From: Serratia marcescens | Lineage (GTDB): Bacteria > Pseudomonadota > Gammaproteobacteria > Enterobacterales > Enterobacteriaceae | Length of the DNA: 64,000 nucleotides | Assembly: GCF_006715005.1 (NCBI RefSeq) | Contig: NZ_VFMJ01000001.1 | Location: forward strand, 3,410,001 to 3,474,000 | Reading direction: 5' to 3' | Shown here: positions 53,045-63,305 of the stretch, piece by piece | Layout of the letters: the number at the start of each line of letters is the position of its first letter | Position numbering within the stretch: the first letter of the stretch is position 1 | Made by a program: the position numbers and the translations under genes | The notes under the pieces: generated by a model | The model's input: only the letters and a program-made list of their open reading frames with translations | Databases searched by the model: none | What the model was told of the DNA's origin: nothing

Positions 53045-54868
53045 TTAGCCTTCATACCGCCACACGGTGGCCGACTCTTCCGCCAGCTGCAGGCGCAGCC
53101 CGCCCGCCGTTTCGCTCAACTCTCCCCGCCCTTCCACACGCCGCCACGGGCCGCGCGCCAACAGCGGGTTGTGCGGCAGCTGCGCCTGACCGCTGCCGTC
53201 GCGCTGCAGCGCCACCAGCACCTGTTCCTGCTGATACAGGCGCACGAACACCAGCGTTTCTCCGCTGGCATACAGCACCTGACAGCCGCCGCGGCGCAAT
53301 GCCACGCTCTGTTTACGCAGCGTCGCCATGCGCTGGAACAGCGCCAACAGCGGCCGGTCCCAGTCGCCGACGTCCCACGGGAACGGCTTGCGGCAGAACG
53401 GATCGTTGCCGCCGTCCAGACCAATCTCATCGCCGTAATAGAGGCAAGGCACACCGATCCAGCTCAGCAACCACACCGCCGCCATCTGCATGCGCGCCGC
53501 GTTCCCCTGCAACAGCGTGAGGAAACGCGCGGTATCGTGGCTGTCCAACTGGTTGAACTGGATCAGCTGGCGGCCGTGCGGCAGCCCGGCGCGGTAGCCG
53601 TCCATCCACTGCGCGCACCCGGCGGCGTCCAGCCGCACCGGATGATAGGCCACGTCCAGCCCCGCCAAGAACGCCCGCACCGGCAGCGCGAAGCCCATGT
53701 AGTTCATCGCCGCATCCTCCACGCCGGCGTGCAGCCAGCGGCGCGCGTCGCCGAAGTGCTCGCCCAAGACGTAGGCCTGCGGGTTCTCCTGCTTCACCGC
53801 CTGATAGATGCCTGCCAGGTGACGCAAATTGCCGGCGGCGCCGCCGTTCTCCCCCAGCATGTGCACCACGTCCAGCCGCCAACCGTCGATGCTGTACGGC
53901 GGGCGCAGCCAGTGGCGCACCACGCTGCCTTCCCCCTGATAAATCGCTTCCGCCACCTGCGGCTCGGCGAAGTTGAGCTTCGGCAGGCTGGCGTTGCCCT
54001 TCCAGTCGAGCGCGCGGCCGTCCGGGTAAAAGTTGAACCAGCCGCGATACGGCGAATCGGGATGATGACAGGCGCCGTTTTCGCCCTGACGATGGCGGTC
54101 GAACCACGGATGCGAGTCGCCGGTGTGGTTGAAGACCCCGTCCAGCACCAGTTTCATGCCCACCTTGTGAGTGCTCACTCGCAAACGCTGCAGCGCCGCG
54201 TTGCCGCCGAAGTGCGGATCGACCTGATAATAGTCCTCGGTATCGTACTTATGCACGCTCGGCGCGGTAAAAATCGGGTTCAGGTACAGCGCCGTCACGC
54301 CCAGCTGCTGCAAATACGGCAGTTTGGCGCTGATGCCGTCCAGATCGCCGCCGTAAAAGGTCGAGGCGGCGTGGCGATCCTCCAGCGGATGCTGCCAGTC
54401 GCGCCGAATCACCTCGGCACCGGCCGCGTGATGGCGGTAACTGCCGCTTTGGATGCCGTGCTCGCCGCCGCTGCTGGCGAAGCGATCGGGGAAAATTTGA
54501 TAGAACAGCTGATCCGCCACCCATTCGGGGCCGTTGTCGGGCTCGTCGACGGTGAACTGCGCCAGCTGGCCCGGCGGCGTTGGCGACCAGCCCTGCGGGC
54601 CGAACCACTGCTGGCGATCGGCCCACAGCAGCTTGAAGCAGTAACGCCGCGTCGGCTCGCCCTCATTCAGCGTCAGGCTGGCCTGGTAGCGCCGCATCCC
54701 CTCGTGGCGCTGCGCTTTCATCACCAGCAGCCACTCTTCGTTGTCCGGTTCGGCGCGCAAAAACACCCGTTCCGGCAGTTCATCCCCTTGTAACCACAGC
54801 GTGATATCCAAACGTTGCCCTTGCTTCACCACAAAAGGCGGGACCGGTTGATGCCAGGCGTTAAGCAT
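53045..54868 (-). CDS. malZ: Maltodextrin glucosidase MalZ
   Basis: Cytosolic glycoside hydrolase family 13 enzyme releasing glucose from the reducing end of short maltodextrins. The 607-residue product has an N-terminal beta domain (about 1-110), then the TIM barrel. Catalytic residues are D333 in [10 protein letters not shown] (nucleophile), E370 in VLGEHFGDA (acid/base) and D445 in [10 protein letters not shown]. The ATG at 54868 has CAGGAG upstream; the 56-residue extension is unlike the family. It is divergent from the YbdG-type channel. A partial MalT-box match lies about 100 bp upstream. Confidence 0.96.
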   Translation of the reverse strand: MLNAWHQPVPPFVVKQGQRLDITLWLQGDELPERVFLRAEPDNEEWLLVMKAQRHEGMRRYQASLTLNEGEPTRRYCFKLLWADRQQWFGPQGWSPTPPGQLAQFTVDEPDNGPEWVADQLFYQIFPDRFASSGGEHGIQSGSYRHHAAGAEVIRRDWQHPLEDRHAASTFYGGDLDGISAKLPYLQQLGVTALYLNPIFTAPSVHKYDTEDYYQVDPHFGGNAALQRLRVSTHKVGMKLVLDGVFNHTGDSHPWFDRHRQGENGACHHPDSPYRGWFNFYPDGRALDWKGNASLPKLNFAEPQVAEAIYQGEGSVVRHWLRPPYSIDGWRLDVVHMLGENGGAAGNLRHLAGIYQAVKQENPQAYVLGEHFGDARRWLHAGVEDAAMNYMGFALPVRAFLAGLDVAYHPVRLDAAGCAQWMDGYRAGLPHGRQLIQFNQLDSHDTARFLTLLQGNAARMQMAAVWLLSWIGVPCLYYGDEIGLDGGNDPFCRKPFPWDVGDWDRPLLALFQRMATLRKQSVALRRGGCQVLYASGETLVFVRLYQQEQVLVALQRDGSGQAQLPHNPLLARGPWRRVEGRGELSETAGGLRLQLAEESATVWRYEG

Positions 54869-54968
54869 ACTGTTCTCCTGCTGTACCAAACGAAATCGAC
54901 GGCGTTCTTCAAGAAGCGAACAATGCCACGTTAAGTGCAACTCCCCCTCCTCTCTGACCGCAAAACCC

Positions 54969-54978
54969 GGGGATGAGC
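54969..54978 (+). promoter_or_regulatory. Possible MalT box upstream of malZ
   Basis: GGGGATGAGC differs in one base from the MalT-box consensus GGGGAKGAGG and includes the GGATGA core. It is on the strand opposite to malZ, about 100 bp before its ATG. E. coli malZ is a MalT target. A single match is weak evidence. Confidence 0.35.
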
Positions 54979-55114
54979 CGGGGGGCGGAGACCGAAAAAT
55001 AACGCTAACTCGATGTAAAAAAAGGTAAACAGGCACAAATCCTGCACGTTAACCCTTAGGCTAACGCGTTTTGAGCTTACAGGATATTTTTTGCGCATTT
55101 TTTAAGGAGCGGTA

Positions 55115-56371
55115 ATGCAACAACAGATAACGCGCTGGCTGGAACAATTTGGGTTGGAATTCGGCGGAGTGATGTCGCTGTTGATGGTATTAGGGTTGAT
55201 TGTTCTGATCTCGGTGGTGATCCACCTGGTGCTGCACCGGGTAGTGTTGGCTGCCCTTCAGCGCCGAGGCCAGCAATCGCAGCGCGTCTGGCAGCAGGCC
55301 ATCACCCAATACAAACTGTTCCAGCGCGTGGCGCTGCTGCTGCAAGGGGTGATCATCAGCATCCAGGCGACGCTGTGGCTGCAGAGCGGCAGCCAGACCC
55401 AGGCGGTGATCGTTACCGCCGCGCAGGTGTGGATCCTCGCCTTCACCCTGCTGTCGCTGTTCTCGTTGCTGGATACGCTGCTGGCGCTGCTGCGCCAAAG
55501 CCCGATCTCCAATCAGCTGCCGCTGCGCGGCATTTTCCAGGGCCTGAAACTGGTGGCGGCGATCCTGATCGGCATCATGATCGTCTCGCTGCTGATGGGC
55601 AAATCGCCGCTGCTGCTGCTCAGCGGCCTGGGTGCCATGACCGCGGTCTTGATGTTGGTGTTCAAGGATCCGATCCTCGGGCTGGTGGCCGGCATCCAGC
55701 TCTCCGCCAACGATATGCTGAAGATCGGCGACTGGCTGGAAATGCCGAAATACGGCGCCGACGGCGCGGTCACCGACATCGGCCTGACCACGGTCAAAGT
55801 GCGTAACTGGGACAACACCGTCACCACCATTCCCACCTACGCGCTGATCTCCGACTCGTTCAAAAACTGGCGGTCGATGTCGGAATCCGGCGGGCGCCGC
55901 ATCAAGCGCAGCCTGAATATCGACACCGGCAGCGTGCACTTCCTGTCAGAAGAGGAACAGCGCAGCCTGCAGCGCAACCCGCTGCTGCACAGCTACCTGA
56001 ACGTCAAGACCCAGGAGCTGAGCCAGCACAACCAGGAGATCGCCGTCGATCTGGCCTCGCCGCTCAACGGCCGCCGCCTGACCAACCTCGGCACGCTGCG
56101 CGCCTATCTGGAAGCCTATCTGCGCGCTCACCCGCGCATTCACCAGAACATGACCCTGATGGTGCGCCAGCTGGCGCCGACGCCGGAAGGCCTGCCGCTG
56201 GAAATCTACGCCTTCACCAACACCACGGTCTGGGCGGAGTATGAAAGCATTCAGGCGGATATTTTCGACCATATCCTGGCGGTGATCGACGAGTTCGGCC
56301 TGCGCGTGCATCAGACACCGACCGGCAATGACCTGCGCGGCATGCTGCAACAAAGCGCGAACGCTTCCTGA
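55115..56371 (+). CDS. ybdG: YbdG-type mechanosensitive ion channel (MscM-like)
   Basis: A 418-residue MscS-superfamily channel of the inner membrane, very similar to E. coli YbdG. About five membrane helices lie in the first 195 residues. The pore-lining/beta junction [46 protein letters not shown] is present, followed by the cytosolic cage domain. Family members open on hypo-osmotic shock; YbdG gives a small MscM conductance. In E. coli ybdG lies elsewhere, near nfsB. Strong AAGGAG ribosome binding site. It is followed by a small unrecognised gene. Confidence 0.9.
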   Translation: MQQQITRWLEQFGLEFGGVMSLLMVLGLIVLISVVIHLVLHRVVLAALQRRGQQSQRVWQQAITQYKLFQRVALLLQGVIISIQATLWLQSGSQTQAVIVTAAQVWILAFTLLSLFSLLDTLLALLRQSPISNQLPLRGIFQGLKLVAAILIGIMIVSLLMGKSPLLLLSGLGAMTAVLMLVFKDPILGLVAGIQLSANDMLKIGDWLEMPKYGADGAVTDIGLTTVKVRNWDNTVTTIPTYALISDSFKNWRSMSESGGRRIKRSLNIDTGSVHFLSEEEQRSLQRNPLLHSYLNVKTQELSQHNQEIAVDLASPLNGRRLTNLGTLRAYLEAYLRAHPRIHQNMTLMVRQLAPTPEGLPLEIYAFTNTTVWAEYESIQADIFDHILAVIDEFGLRVHQTPTGNDLRGMLQQSANAS

Positions 56372-56503
56372 CGTCGGCTGACGTAATTGTGTCTGCTGGT
56401 AATGATGTTCTTTCAATTGCCAGCAGATATCTCCACCCCCTTCTTTTCCCCGGCGAAAACGGCGTTAATGCGCCATCACCTTCACCACCGAGAGGGAAAG
56501 CCC

Positions 56504-56767
56504 TTGCTGAAACGGTTACGTCACCGGTTGTTTACCCTGATGGCCACCCTGCTGTTTATCGGCTGCCTGCACAGCGCTTCGCTGGACGAAAGCCGCATGC
56601 CCCGCAATCTGCAACCTTCGCTGAGCGCGCTCAGCAGCAATATGCAGGACATTCGCGAAGTGCTGGCGCGCTGCGCCGGCGAGGAGGAGGAAGAACGCCT
56701 TAACGGCGGCGACATGCGTATCGAAGCGCGCGCCGCCGGGGAGGATGAAGTGGAAGACCAACGCTAA
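56504..56767 (+). CDS. Small exported acidic protein of unknown function
   Basis: I do not recognise this protein. A TTG at 56504 lies six bases after GAGGGA and opens an 87-residue frame. An N-terminal hydrophobic segment (RLFTLMATLLFIGCLHSAS) looks like a signal peptide; the C in LFIGC is not a good lipobox because Phe sits at -3. The mature part is strongly acidic near its end (GEEEEERL...EDEVEDQR) and has one other Cys. A bidirectional terminator begins right at the stop codon. Upstream ATGs (56387, 56468) lack ribosome binding sites. Co-transcription with the channel gene 130 bp upstream is possible. Confidence 0.55.
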   Translation: MLKRLRHRLFTLMATLLFIGCLHSASLDESRMPRNLQPSLSALSSNMQDIREVLARCAGEEEEERLNGGDMRIEARAAGEDEVEDQR

Positions 56768-56796
56768 AAAAACACCGGCCTTAGCCGGTGTTTTTC
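56766..56796. terminator. Bidirectional terminator before proY
   Basis: Stem ACACCGGC (56772-56779) with GCCGGTGT (56784-56791), A-run before and TTTTTCC after. Serves the small plus-strand gene and proY. Confidence 0.9.
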
Positions 56797-56799
56797 CAT

Positions 56800-58206
56800 T
56801 TAGTCTTGCTGCGTCGCCAGCGGCGCGCGTTTTTTCTGATGGTTGACCTTGAACCAGTATCCCGCCAGCAGCAATACCACCCAGACCAGGCCGGCGTACA
56901 GCGAGACGCGCGTGGTCGGGAAGTAGCCGATCAGGCCGATGATGAACACCAGGAACACGATCGCCACCACCGAGGTGAATACCCCGCCGCGCAGCGGGAA
57001 CGCCAGCTGCTTCACCTGCTCTTTGCTCAGGCTGCGACGGAAGGCGATTTGGGAGAACAGGATCATGATCCACACCCACACGGTGGCGAAGGTCGCCAGG
57101 GACGCGATCACCAGGAACACGCTCTCCGGCATGATGTAGTTGAGGTATACCGCCAGCAGCAGCGCCAGCATCATCACCACCACCGTCACCCAGGGAATAC
57201 CGCGCTTCGACACCTTGCTGAACATTTTCGGCGCGTGGCCCTGCTCAGCCATGCCGTGCAGCATGCGGCCGACGCCGAACACGTCGCTGTTGATCGCCGA
57301 CAGCGACGCGGTAATCACCACGAAGTTGAGAATGCCCGCCGCCACGGTGATGCCCATATGCTGGAAGGTCAGCACGAACGGGCTGCCGTTGGTGCCCACC
57401 TGGTTCCACGGGTAGATAGACATAATGACGAACAGCGTGCCGACGTAGAACACCAGAATGCGCCACGGCACCGAGTTGATGGCTTTGGGAATCGATTTTT
57501 TCGGATCTTTGGCTTCGCCGGCGGTGATGCCGATGATTTCAATGCCGCCGTAAGCGAACATCACCAACTGCAGCGACAGGATCATGCCGATAAAGCCGTT
57601 GCTGAAGAAGCCGCCGTTCGACCACAGGTTATGAATGCCGGTCGGTTGCCCGCCGTTGCCGATACCCCAGATGATGATGCCGATACCGGCCGCGATCATG
57701 ATGATGATGGTGGCGACCTTGAAGAACGAGAACCAGAACTCCAGCTCGCCGAACACCTTGACGCTCATCAGGTTGATGGCGCCGATGATCAACACCACGC
57801 TCAGCACCCAGATCCAGTGCGGCACTTCCGGGAACCAGACCCCCATATAGATGCCAAAAGCGGTCACGTCGGCGATGGCGACGATCAGGATTTCAAAGCA
57901 GTAGGTCCAACCGGTGATGTAACCCGCCATCGGGCCGAGGTAGTCCTGCGCATAGCGGGAAAATGAGCTGGCCTGCGGGTTGTTGACCGACATCTCCCCC
58001 AGGGCGCGCATGATGATAAAGGCCACGATGCCGCCGATCAGGTAAGCCAGCAGCACGCTCGGGCCGGCCATTTTGATGGCATCCGCCGAGCCGTAGAACA
58101 ACCCGGTGCCGATGGCTGACCCCAACGCCATAAAGCGGATATGACGCGTGCTGAGGCCGCGTTTCAGCTTATTGTCGGGGGCAGAGGTGGGTGACTGTTG
58201 TTGCAT
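56800..58206 (-). CDS. proY: Amino-acid permease ProY
   Basis: An APC-superfamily amino-acid/proton symporter of the inner membrane, 468 residues with twelve membrane helices. The helix 1 substrate motif [24 protein letters not shown] and helix 6 segment [24 protein letters not shown] are typical. It is closest to E. coli ProY, described as a cryptic proline permease; a role in histidine uptake has also been suggested for relatives. The ATG at 58206 is chosen over a frame open 42 bp further. It lies downstream of brnQ, separated by a terminator. Confidence 0.92.
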   Translation of the reverse strand: MQQQSPTSAPDNKLKRGLSTRHIRFMALGSAIGTGLFYGSADAIKMAGPSVLLAYLIGGIVAFIIMRALGEMSVNNPQASSFSRYAQDYLGPMAGYITGWTYCFEILIVAIADVTAFGIYMGVWFPEVPHWIWVLSVVLIIGAINLMSVKVFGELEFWFSFFKVATIIIMIAAGIGIIIWGIGNGGQPTGIHNLWSNGGFFSNGFIGMILSLQLVMFAYGGIEIIGITAGEAKDPKKSIPKAINSVPWRILVFYVGTLFVIMSIYPWNQVGTNGSPFVLTFQHMGITVAAGILNFVVITASLSAINSDVFGVGRMLHGMAEQGHAPKMFSKVSKRGIPWVTVVVMMLALLLAVYLNYIMPESVFLVIASLATFATVWVWIMILFSQIAFRRSLSKEQVKQLAFPLRGGVFTSVVAIVFLVFIIGLIGYFPTTRVSLYAGLVWVVLLLAGYWFKVNHQKKRAPLATQQD

Positions 58207-58230
58207 GAAAATGACCCATAGTTTTAAACG

Positions 58231-58257
58231 AAAAAAAGCCACGGACATGTCCGTGGC
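58231..58257 (-). terminator. Terminator after brnQ
   Basis: Perfect palindrome GCCACGGACATGTCCGTGGC (58238-58257), then seven T residues on the minus strand. Confidence 0.92.
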
Positions 58258-58279
58258 CCTGGATTAAGCCGGGGGATTA

Positions 58280-59596
58280 TCAGTGCGCGGTCACTTGGGA
58301 ACGCGTGCACACCCGATCATAAATCGCGACCAGCACCAGCATCAGCAGCGAAGGCGGCAACCATGCCAACCCCTGCTCCGCCAGCGGCAGGTGAGTCGTC
58401 CAGGCCGGCAGCAGTTGCTGGAAGCTGGAGGCTTTCACCGCGTCAAGGATACCAAACAACAGGCTGACAAGCATCACCGGCGCGATGATGCGCGGCGCGC
58501 TGTGCCACCAACGCAGGGTGAAGCTCAGCACCACCAGCACGATGCACGGCGGGTAAATCGCGGTCAGCACCGGAATGGAGATCTGGATCAGGTGGCTCAG
58601 GCCGAGGTTGGACACCACCATCGAGAACAGACCCAGGATAAACACCAGCGTCTTGTACGAGAACGGCAGATATTGCGCGAAGAACTCGGCGCAGGCGCAG
58701 GTCAGGCCGACCGCGGTTACCATGCAGGCGATGAAAATCAGCGCCGCCAGGAAGAAGCTGCCCAAACTGCCGAAGGTGTTCTGAACGTAAGCGTGCAGGA
58801 TCACCGCGCCGTTGGTGGCGTCAGGCACCAGCGCGCCGCTGCCGGAGCCCAGCTTGAACAGGCTCAGGTAAACCAGCGTCAGGCCCACACCGGCGATCAA
58901 ACCGGCCAGAATGGTGTAACGGGTCAACAGACCGGCGTCTTTCACGCCGCGTGAACGCGCCGCGTTGACGATAACGATGCCGAATACCAGCGCACCCAGC
59001 GTATCCATGGTCAGATAGCCGTTAACGAAGCCGGAGGAGAAAGGCACGCTCTGGTAAGCCGCCGTCGCCGGGATCGGCGCGCCGGCAGGCCACAGCAGCG
59101 CGGCGATGCCCAGTACGGCCAATGCCACGATCTTCAGCGGCGCCAGCACATGGCCGACGGTGTCGAGCAGGCGGCCCGGATACAGGGAGATGCCGATCAC
59201 CAGCGCGAAATACACCAGGCTATAGATGAACAGCGGCATGGCACCGTCGCCGGTCAGCGGGGCGATACCCACTTCGAAGGACACGGTGGCGGTGCGCGGC
59301 GTGGCGAACAGCGGGCCGACGGCCAGGTAGCAGACGGTCGCCAGCAGCAGGCCGGCGCCGCGCCCGATCGGCGAGCTGAGGGCGTCGATGCCGCCGCCGA
59401 CGCGCGCCAGCGCGATGACGGTGATGACCGGCAGGCCGACGGCGGTGATCAGGAAGCCCAGCGCCGCGGTCCAGACGTGTTCACCGGACTGTAAGCCGAC
59501 CATCGGCGGGAAGATGATGTTCCCGGCCCCGACGAATAAGGCAAAGGTCATAAAGCCCAGTGCCAGGATATCTTTTGACGTTAAACGATGACTCAT
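58280..59596 (-). CDS. brnQ: Branched-chain amino acid carrier BrnQ
   Basis: Inner-membrane LIVCS-family cation symporter for leucine, isoleucine and valine. The 438-residue product has about twelve membrane helices and the family N-terminus [32 protein letters not shown]. The ATG at 59596 gives the E. coli length; the open frame continues upstream to 59716 without homology. It is upstream of proY on the same strand. The 219-bp leader after the small ORF is AT-rich in parts and includes an imperfect hairpin near 59648-59666 and a run of T residues before the start. Confidence 0.95.
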   Translation of the reverse strand: MSHRLTSKDILALGFMTFALFVGAGNIIFPPMVGLQSGEHVWTAALGFLITAVGLPVITVIALARVGGGIDALSSPIGRGAGLLLATVCYLAVGPLFATPRTATVSFEVGIAPLTGDGAMPLFIYSLVYFALVIGISLYPGRLLDTVGHVLAPLKIVALAVLGIAALLWPAGAPIPATAAYQSVPFSSGFVNGYLTMDTLGALVFGIVIVNAARSRGVKDAGLLTRYTILAGLIAGVGLTLVYLSLFKLGSGSGALVPDATNGAVILHAYVQNTFGSLGSFFLAALIFIACMVTAVGLTCACAEFFAQYLPFSYKTLVFILGLFSMVVSNLGLSHLIQISIPVLTAIYPPCIVLVVLSFTLRWWHSAPRIIAPVMLVSLLFGILDAVKASSFQQLLPAWTTHLPLAEQGLAWLPPSLLMLVLVAIYDRVCTRSQVTAH

Positions 59597-59815
59597 ACGA
59601 TGTCGTGTTGCCTGTTCAAATGAAAAAAAATTGTCCGATAGCGTGGTGGCGTAACGCCCCACCCGGTTGCCGGCATGCCCGATCGTTGCAGCGCCAAATA
59701 AGCACCCTAAACGCACTGGATCCGGCGTTTATGTCCCTATTCGAAAGTGGCCGCTCATGAAGATGGGCAAAATTTTAGGAGTTATAAAAATGGAGGTTTA
59801 ATCCGACAACGAAGG

Positions 59816-59905
59816 CTAAGGTAAACGTTTATAGCGCTTCAAGGCAAGGCGCACGGTGAAAAGCAGAGCTATCAACCATATAAACTTTAGCCACCAGTCG
59901 ATCAT
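59816..59905 (-). CDS. Candidate 29-residue single-pass membrane peptide
   Basis: An ATG at 59905 opens a 29-codon frame ending at TAG 59816-59818. The peptide starts MIDWWLKFIWLIALLF, a Trp-rich hydrophobic helix of about 19 residues, and ends with a basic tail rich in Arg and Lys (KRYKRLP). This is the shape of known small inner-membrane proteins of enterobacteria with the basic end inside. I do not recognise it. There is no clear Shine-Dalgarno sequence. It lies after the pstS-like terminator and before brnQ on the same strand, so it would need its own promoter or act within the brnQ leader. Confidence 0.4.
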   Translation of the reverse strand: MIDWWLKFIWLIALLFTVRLALKRYKRLP

Positions 59906-59959
59906 ATTGGCTATCAATAAATATACACTACATGATTTGTATCATTTTTGAACAACAGA

Positions 59960-59974
59960 TTCACGAAACGTGAA
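59960..59974. promoter_or_regulatory. Inverted repeat, possible operator
   Basis: TTCACG-AAA-CGTGAA, perfect 6-bp arms with a 3-base centre, 55 bp upstream of the 29-codon ORF. The regulator is unknown to me. Confidence 0.4.
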
Positions 59975-60049
59975 ACATATATCACTTTACCGCGCGAAAA
60001 CACCAATATAAGCCCGATTTTCGCGTGGCACGAGCTTCGTTTGGCCGTG

Positions 60050-60077
60050 AAAAAAGGCGAAAATTACGTCGCCTTTT
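60050..60077 (-). terminator. Terminator after the pstS-like gene
   Basis: Stem AAAAGGCGA (60052-60060) with TCGCCTTTT (60069-60077), followed on the minus strand by TTTCACGG. Confidence 0.8.
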
Positions 60078-60082
60078 GTCGG

Positions 60083-61045
60083 TTATTGCATCATGGCCGA
60101 CGCGAGCGGTTGCAACCCAAGCGCCTGACGGGTCTTCTGCAGGGCGGCCGGCGGCAGAGGCAGGTAGCCGTCGTGGTTGACCAGGCTCTGTCCGGCGGTC
60201 GACAGCACGCGATCGAGGAACGCGGCGGTCAGCGGCTCCAGCGGTTGATTGGGGGCTTTGTTGATGTAGATATAGAGATAGCGCGACAGCGGATAGCGAT
60301 CGTTGCGCACGTTGGCGGCGGTAGGCGCAACATAGTCCTCTCCCGACTCCGCCAACGGCAGCAGCCGCACGCCGCTGGCGCGAAAGCCGATGCTGGCGTA
60401 GCCGATGCCGTTGAGTGAACCGGCCACCGCCTGCACCACCGAAGCCGAACCGGGCAGCTCATTGACGCGCGGCATAAAATCGCCGCCGCACAGCGCACGC
60501 AGTTTGAAATAGCCGTAGGTGCCGGACGCCGAGTTGCGGCCGAAGCGCTGCAGCGAACGCGTCGCCCAGTCGCCACTCAGCCCCAGTTCGCCCCAGCGCG
60601 TCAGCGGTTTGCTTTCGCCGCAGCGCCGGGTGGCGGAGAAAATGCGATCGAGCTGCTGCAGATTGAGGCCACGCAGCGGATTGTCCTGATGCACCAACAC
60701 CACCAGCGCATCCACCGCTACCGGCACCGCCAGCGGCGCATAGCCGTAGCGATGTTCGAACGCCGAGACCTCGGCCGCCTTCATCGGCCGGCTCATCGGG
60801 CCCAGCTGCGCGGCGCCCGCCGCCAAGGCGGTCGGCGCGGTAGAGGAGCCGGCGGCCTGGATCTGCAGGTTAACGTTGGGGTAATGCTGACTGAAATCCT
60901 GCGCCCACAGCGCCATCAGATTCGCCAGGGTGTCGGAACCGACGCTGGACAGGTTGCCCGCCAGCATGCCGTCGGGCTGCGCCAGCGCGCCGCGTCCGGC
61001 CAGCAGCGCCAGGCAAAGCAACAGCCCTCGGGTTATTCGGGTCAT
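60083..61045 (-). CDS. PstS-family phosphate-binding periplasmic protein (orphan)
   Basis: A 320-residue periplasmic binding protein with a signal peptide ([23 protein letters not shown]). The fold is that of Pst[20 protein letters not shown] at the start, [26 protein letters not shown] with the phosphate-contacting Ser/Thr, and [14 protein letters not shown]. It starts 14 bp after phoR ends, so it is almost certainly transcribed with phoBR from the Pho-box promoter. No pst permease or ATPase gene is nearby. E. coli has no gene here. It could be a second phosphate-binding protein for PstCAB or a phosphate sensor for PhoR; both are inference. Confidence 0.85.
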   Translation of the reverse strand: MTRITRGLLLCLALLAGRGALAQPDGMLAGNLSSVGSDTLANLMALWAQDFSQHYPNVNLQIQAAGSSTAPTALAAGAAQLGPMSRPMKAAEVSAFEHRYGYAPLAVPVAVDALVVLVHQDNPLRGLNLQQLDRIFSATRRCGESKPLTRWGELGLSGDWATRSLQRFGRNSASGTYGYFKLRALCGGDFMPRVNELPGSASVVQAVAGSLNGIGYASIGFRASGVRLLPLAESGEDYVAPTAANVRNDRYPLSRYLYIYINKAPNQPLEPLTAAFLDRVLSTAGQSLVNHDGYLPLPPAALQKTRQALGLQPLASAMMQ

Positions 61046-61059
61046 ACCGGTGTCTCGCG

Positions 61060-62376
61060 TTAATTTTTCACCGCATTCTCTGATAAAGCGGCGGGAACAA
61101 TCAACCGATTGGGTAAGGTAAAGATAAAGCGGGTGCCAATCCCCGGTTCGCTGAGGATCTCCAGCCGCGCATCGTGATGGCTGAGCGCGTGTTTGACGAT
61201 CGCCAACCCCAACCCGCTGCCGCCGGTTTGGCGCGAACGGGCCTTGTCGACGCGGTAAAAACGCTCGGTCAGCCGCGGCAGGTGTTCGGCGGCGATGCCT
61301 GGCCCGTTGTCGCTGACCTGGAACTGCGCGCCGTGCGCCGTCTGCTGCCAGCTCACTTCAATGTGGGTGCCCTTCGGCGTGTGATTGACCGCGTTGTACA
61401 CCAGGTTAGACACCGCGCTGCGCAACTGGTCTTCATTACCGAACACGTTGAGCTGTTCGTTCACCCGGAAGGTGATCTCGTGATTGCCGCCGCTCAGCGA
61501 CTGCGCCTCGCGCTGCAACACCCGCAGCATCAGCGGGATATCCACCCGCTCGTTCATGTCGACATTGGGCGCCGCCTCGATGCGCGACAGCGTCAGCAGC
61601 TGCTTGACCAGCCCGTCCATGCGGCGGGTCTGCTCTTGCATGGTGCTCAGTGCCTTGCTGCGCAGCGAGCCGTCCTGCTCTTCGTCGCCCATCATCTCCA
61701 GGTAGCCCTGCAGCACCGTCAGCGGCGTGCGCAGCTCATGGCTGACGTTGGCGAAGAAGTTGCGCCGCGCCCCTTCCAGCTGGCGCATCTGGGTAACGTC
61801 GCGCGCCACCATCAGCAGCTGCCCTTCGGAATACGGCATCACGCGGAATTCGACGTAGTGTTCGTTGTTCAGCTGCAGCGTCAGCGGGCGCGAGAACTCC
61901 TGCTGTTGCAAGTAGTGGCTGAATTCCGGATAGCGCAGCAGGTTGAGGATGTGCTGGCCGTTGTCTTCCGGCCAGCGGAAGCCGAGCAGATGCTGCGCCA
62001 GCCCATTACACCAGAAGATGTTGCCTTCGACGGTGGTCATCACCACCGCATCCGGCAGCGATTCGGCCCCGCTGCGAAAGCGCTTGATCAGCAGCGCCAG
62101 CTCGCGCCGGCGGCGGCGGTTGCGCTGCTGCATCTGATACAGGCCATAAAACAGCGGCTCCCAGCTCCAGCGGCCGGGCGGCGGTGTCATGCTGCGGTCG
62201 ATCCACAGCCAATGGGAGAGTTTGAGCTGGTTGTAGAAATTCCACACCAGCGCAGCCAGCGCGGAGGCCAGCAGGAACCAGGGCAGATAACCGAAAATCA
62301 GCCCCAGCAGTAAAGCGGGCAAACAAAAAAGAGCCAGCTCCAGAGCCAGCCTCTTCCACGACAGACGTTCTAACAC
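61060..62376 (-). CDS. phoR: Phosphate regulon sensor histidine kinase PhoR
   Basis: Inner-membrane histidine kinase that activates PhoB in low phosphate. The 438-residue product has two close membrane helices (about 10-50), a charged linker, a PAS domain (about 100-200), the phospho-acceptor H213 in [13 protein letters not shown], and an ATPase domain with N box ([11 protein letters not shown]), G1 (DNGPGIA) and G2 ([12 protein letters not shown]). It starts at a GTG with GGAGAA upstream, as in E. coli. It is 24 bp downstream of phoB and followed at 14 bp by the pstS-like gene. Confidence 0.97.
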   Translation of the reverse strand: MLERLSWKRLALELALFCLPALLLGLIFGYLPWFLLASALAALVWNFYNQLKLSHWLWIDRSMTPPPGRWSWEPLFYGLYQMQQRNRRRRRELALLIKRFRSGAESLPDAVVMTTVEGNIFWCNGLAQHLLGFRWPEDNGQHILNLLRYPEFSHYLQQQEFSRPLTLQLNNEHYVEFRVMPYSEGQLLMVARDVTQMRQLEGARRNFFANVSHELRTPLTVLQGYLEMMGDEEQDGSLRSKALSTMQEQTRRMDGLVKQLLTLSRIEAAPNVDMNERVDIPLMLRVLQREAQSLSGGNHEITFRVNEQLNVFGNEDQLRSAVSNLVYNAVNHTPKGTHIEVSWQQTAHGAQFQVSDNGPGIAAEHLPRLTERFYRVDKARSRQTGGSGLGLAIVKHALSHHDARLEILSEPGIGTRFIFTLPNRLIVPAALSENAVKN

Positions 62377-62400
62377 GGCATATTCTCCAGCGCAGCGCGA

Positions 62401-63090
62401 TCAGTAGCGCGTTGAGAACCGGTAGCCGGTGCCCCGAACGGTTTGAACCATTTTATCATGCCCACTGGTTTCTAACGCCTTGCGGAGCCGACGGATATGC
62501 ACGTCAACGGTACGGTCTTCCACATAAACGTTAGTGCCCCAGACGTGATTAAGCAACTGCTCGCGGCTATAAACGCGCTCCGGGTGGGTCATAAAGAAGT
62601 GCAGCAGCTTGAACTCGGTCGGCCCCATGTCCAACGCCTGATCGTTAGCCATCACGCGGTGGGAGGATGGATCCAGGCTCAGCCCTTGCATTTCAATCAC
62701 TTCTTCCACCGCCATAGGTGAAATGCGGCGCATGACCGCCTTGATGCGCGCCACCAGCTCCTTCGGCGAGAACGGCTTGGTGATGTAATCATCCGCCCCC
62801 ACTTCCAGGCCGCGCACGCGGTCTTCCTCTTCGCCGCGCGCAGTCAGCATCATGACCGGGATATCGCGGGTCAGCGCTTCGCGCTTCATATGTTTGATGA
62901 ACTGAATGCCGGAACCGCCGGGCAACATCCAGTCGAGCAACACCAAATCAGGGAACGGCTCAGACAGGCGCGTCACGGCGCTGTCATAATCCTCGGCTTC
63001 CAACGGTTGGTAACCATTCTGTTCCAACACAAAGCACACCATCTCACGGATCGGCGCTTCGTCTTCCACCACCAGTATGCGTCTTGCCAT
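62401..63090 (-). CDS. phoB: Phosphate regulon response regulator PhoB
   Basis: OmpR-family transcription factor, 229 residues as in E. coli. The receiver domain has acidic D9/D10 in VVEDEAP, phospho-acceptor D53 in LLDWMLPGG, and the conserved Thr and Lys in MLTARG and ITKPFS. The C-terminal winged helix contains [19 protein letters not shown]. The ATG at 63090 begins [17 protein letters not shown]; a longer frame adds five residues. A Pho box 44 bp upstream implies auto-activation. Confidence 0.98.
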   Translation of the reverse strand: MARRILVVEDEAPIREMVCFVLEQNGYQPLEAEDYDSAVTRLSEPFPDLVLLDWMLPGGSGIQFIKHMKREALTRDIPVMMLTARGEEEDRVRGLEVGADDYITKPFSPKELVARIKAVMRRISPMAVEEVIEMQGLSLDPSSHRVMANDQALDMGPTEFKLLHFFMTHPERVYSREQLLNHVWGTNVYVEDRTVDVHIRRLRKALETSGHDKMVQTVRGTGYRFSTRY

Positions 63091-63129
63091 CGTCAATCCT
63101 GCCAATGTGTTAGCGACTTTGCGGGCGCC

Positions 63130-63152
63130 ATTATGCGTCAGTTTTGTGACAC
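63130..63152 (-). promoter_or_regulatory. Pho box and -10 of the phoB promoter
   Basis: On the minus strand, GTGTCACAAAACTGACGCA (63134-63152) is two CTGTCA-like repeats 11 bp apart, close to the E. coli phoB Pho box. CATAAT (63130-63135) overlaps its end as the -10. Confidence 0.85.
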
Positions 63153-63305
63153 TTTTATGAAAAAAAGCGGCTGTTATAGGCAGTAAGCATAGCGATTATT
63201 TCCCGGCGCAAAGAAAAATCATTCCATGGTCATCGCCATTGCGCCGGGACAGCCGCCGCCGCGGCCTTTATAATCATCGCCATTATCTTTGCATCCGGGA
63301 GTGTC

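Larger units (their letters stand above)
59597..60082. other. brnQ to pstS-like intergenic region (486 bp)
   Basis: AT-rich relative to the flanks. It holds the terminator of the pstS-like gene (60052-60077), a perfect inverted repeat TTCACG-AAA-CGTGAA (59960-59974), an ATGAT-N4-ATCAT repeat near 59933-59946, a candidate 29-codon membrane ORF (59816-59905) and the brnQ leader. Confidence 0.6.

Noticed and set aside
60026-60041. TGGCAC resembling a sigma-54 -24 element
   Set aside because: No TTGC-type -12 element at the required distance (TCGT instead).
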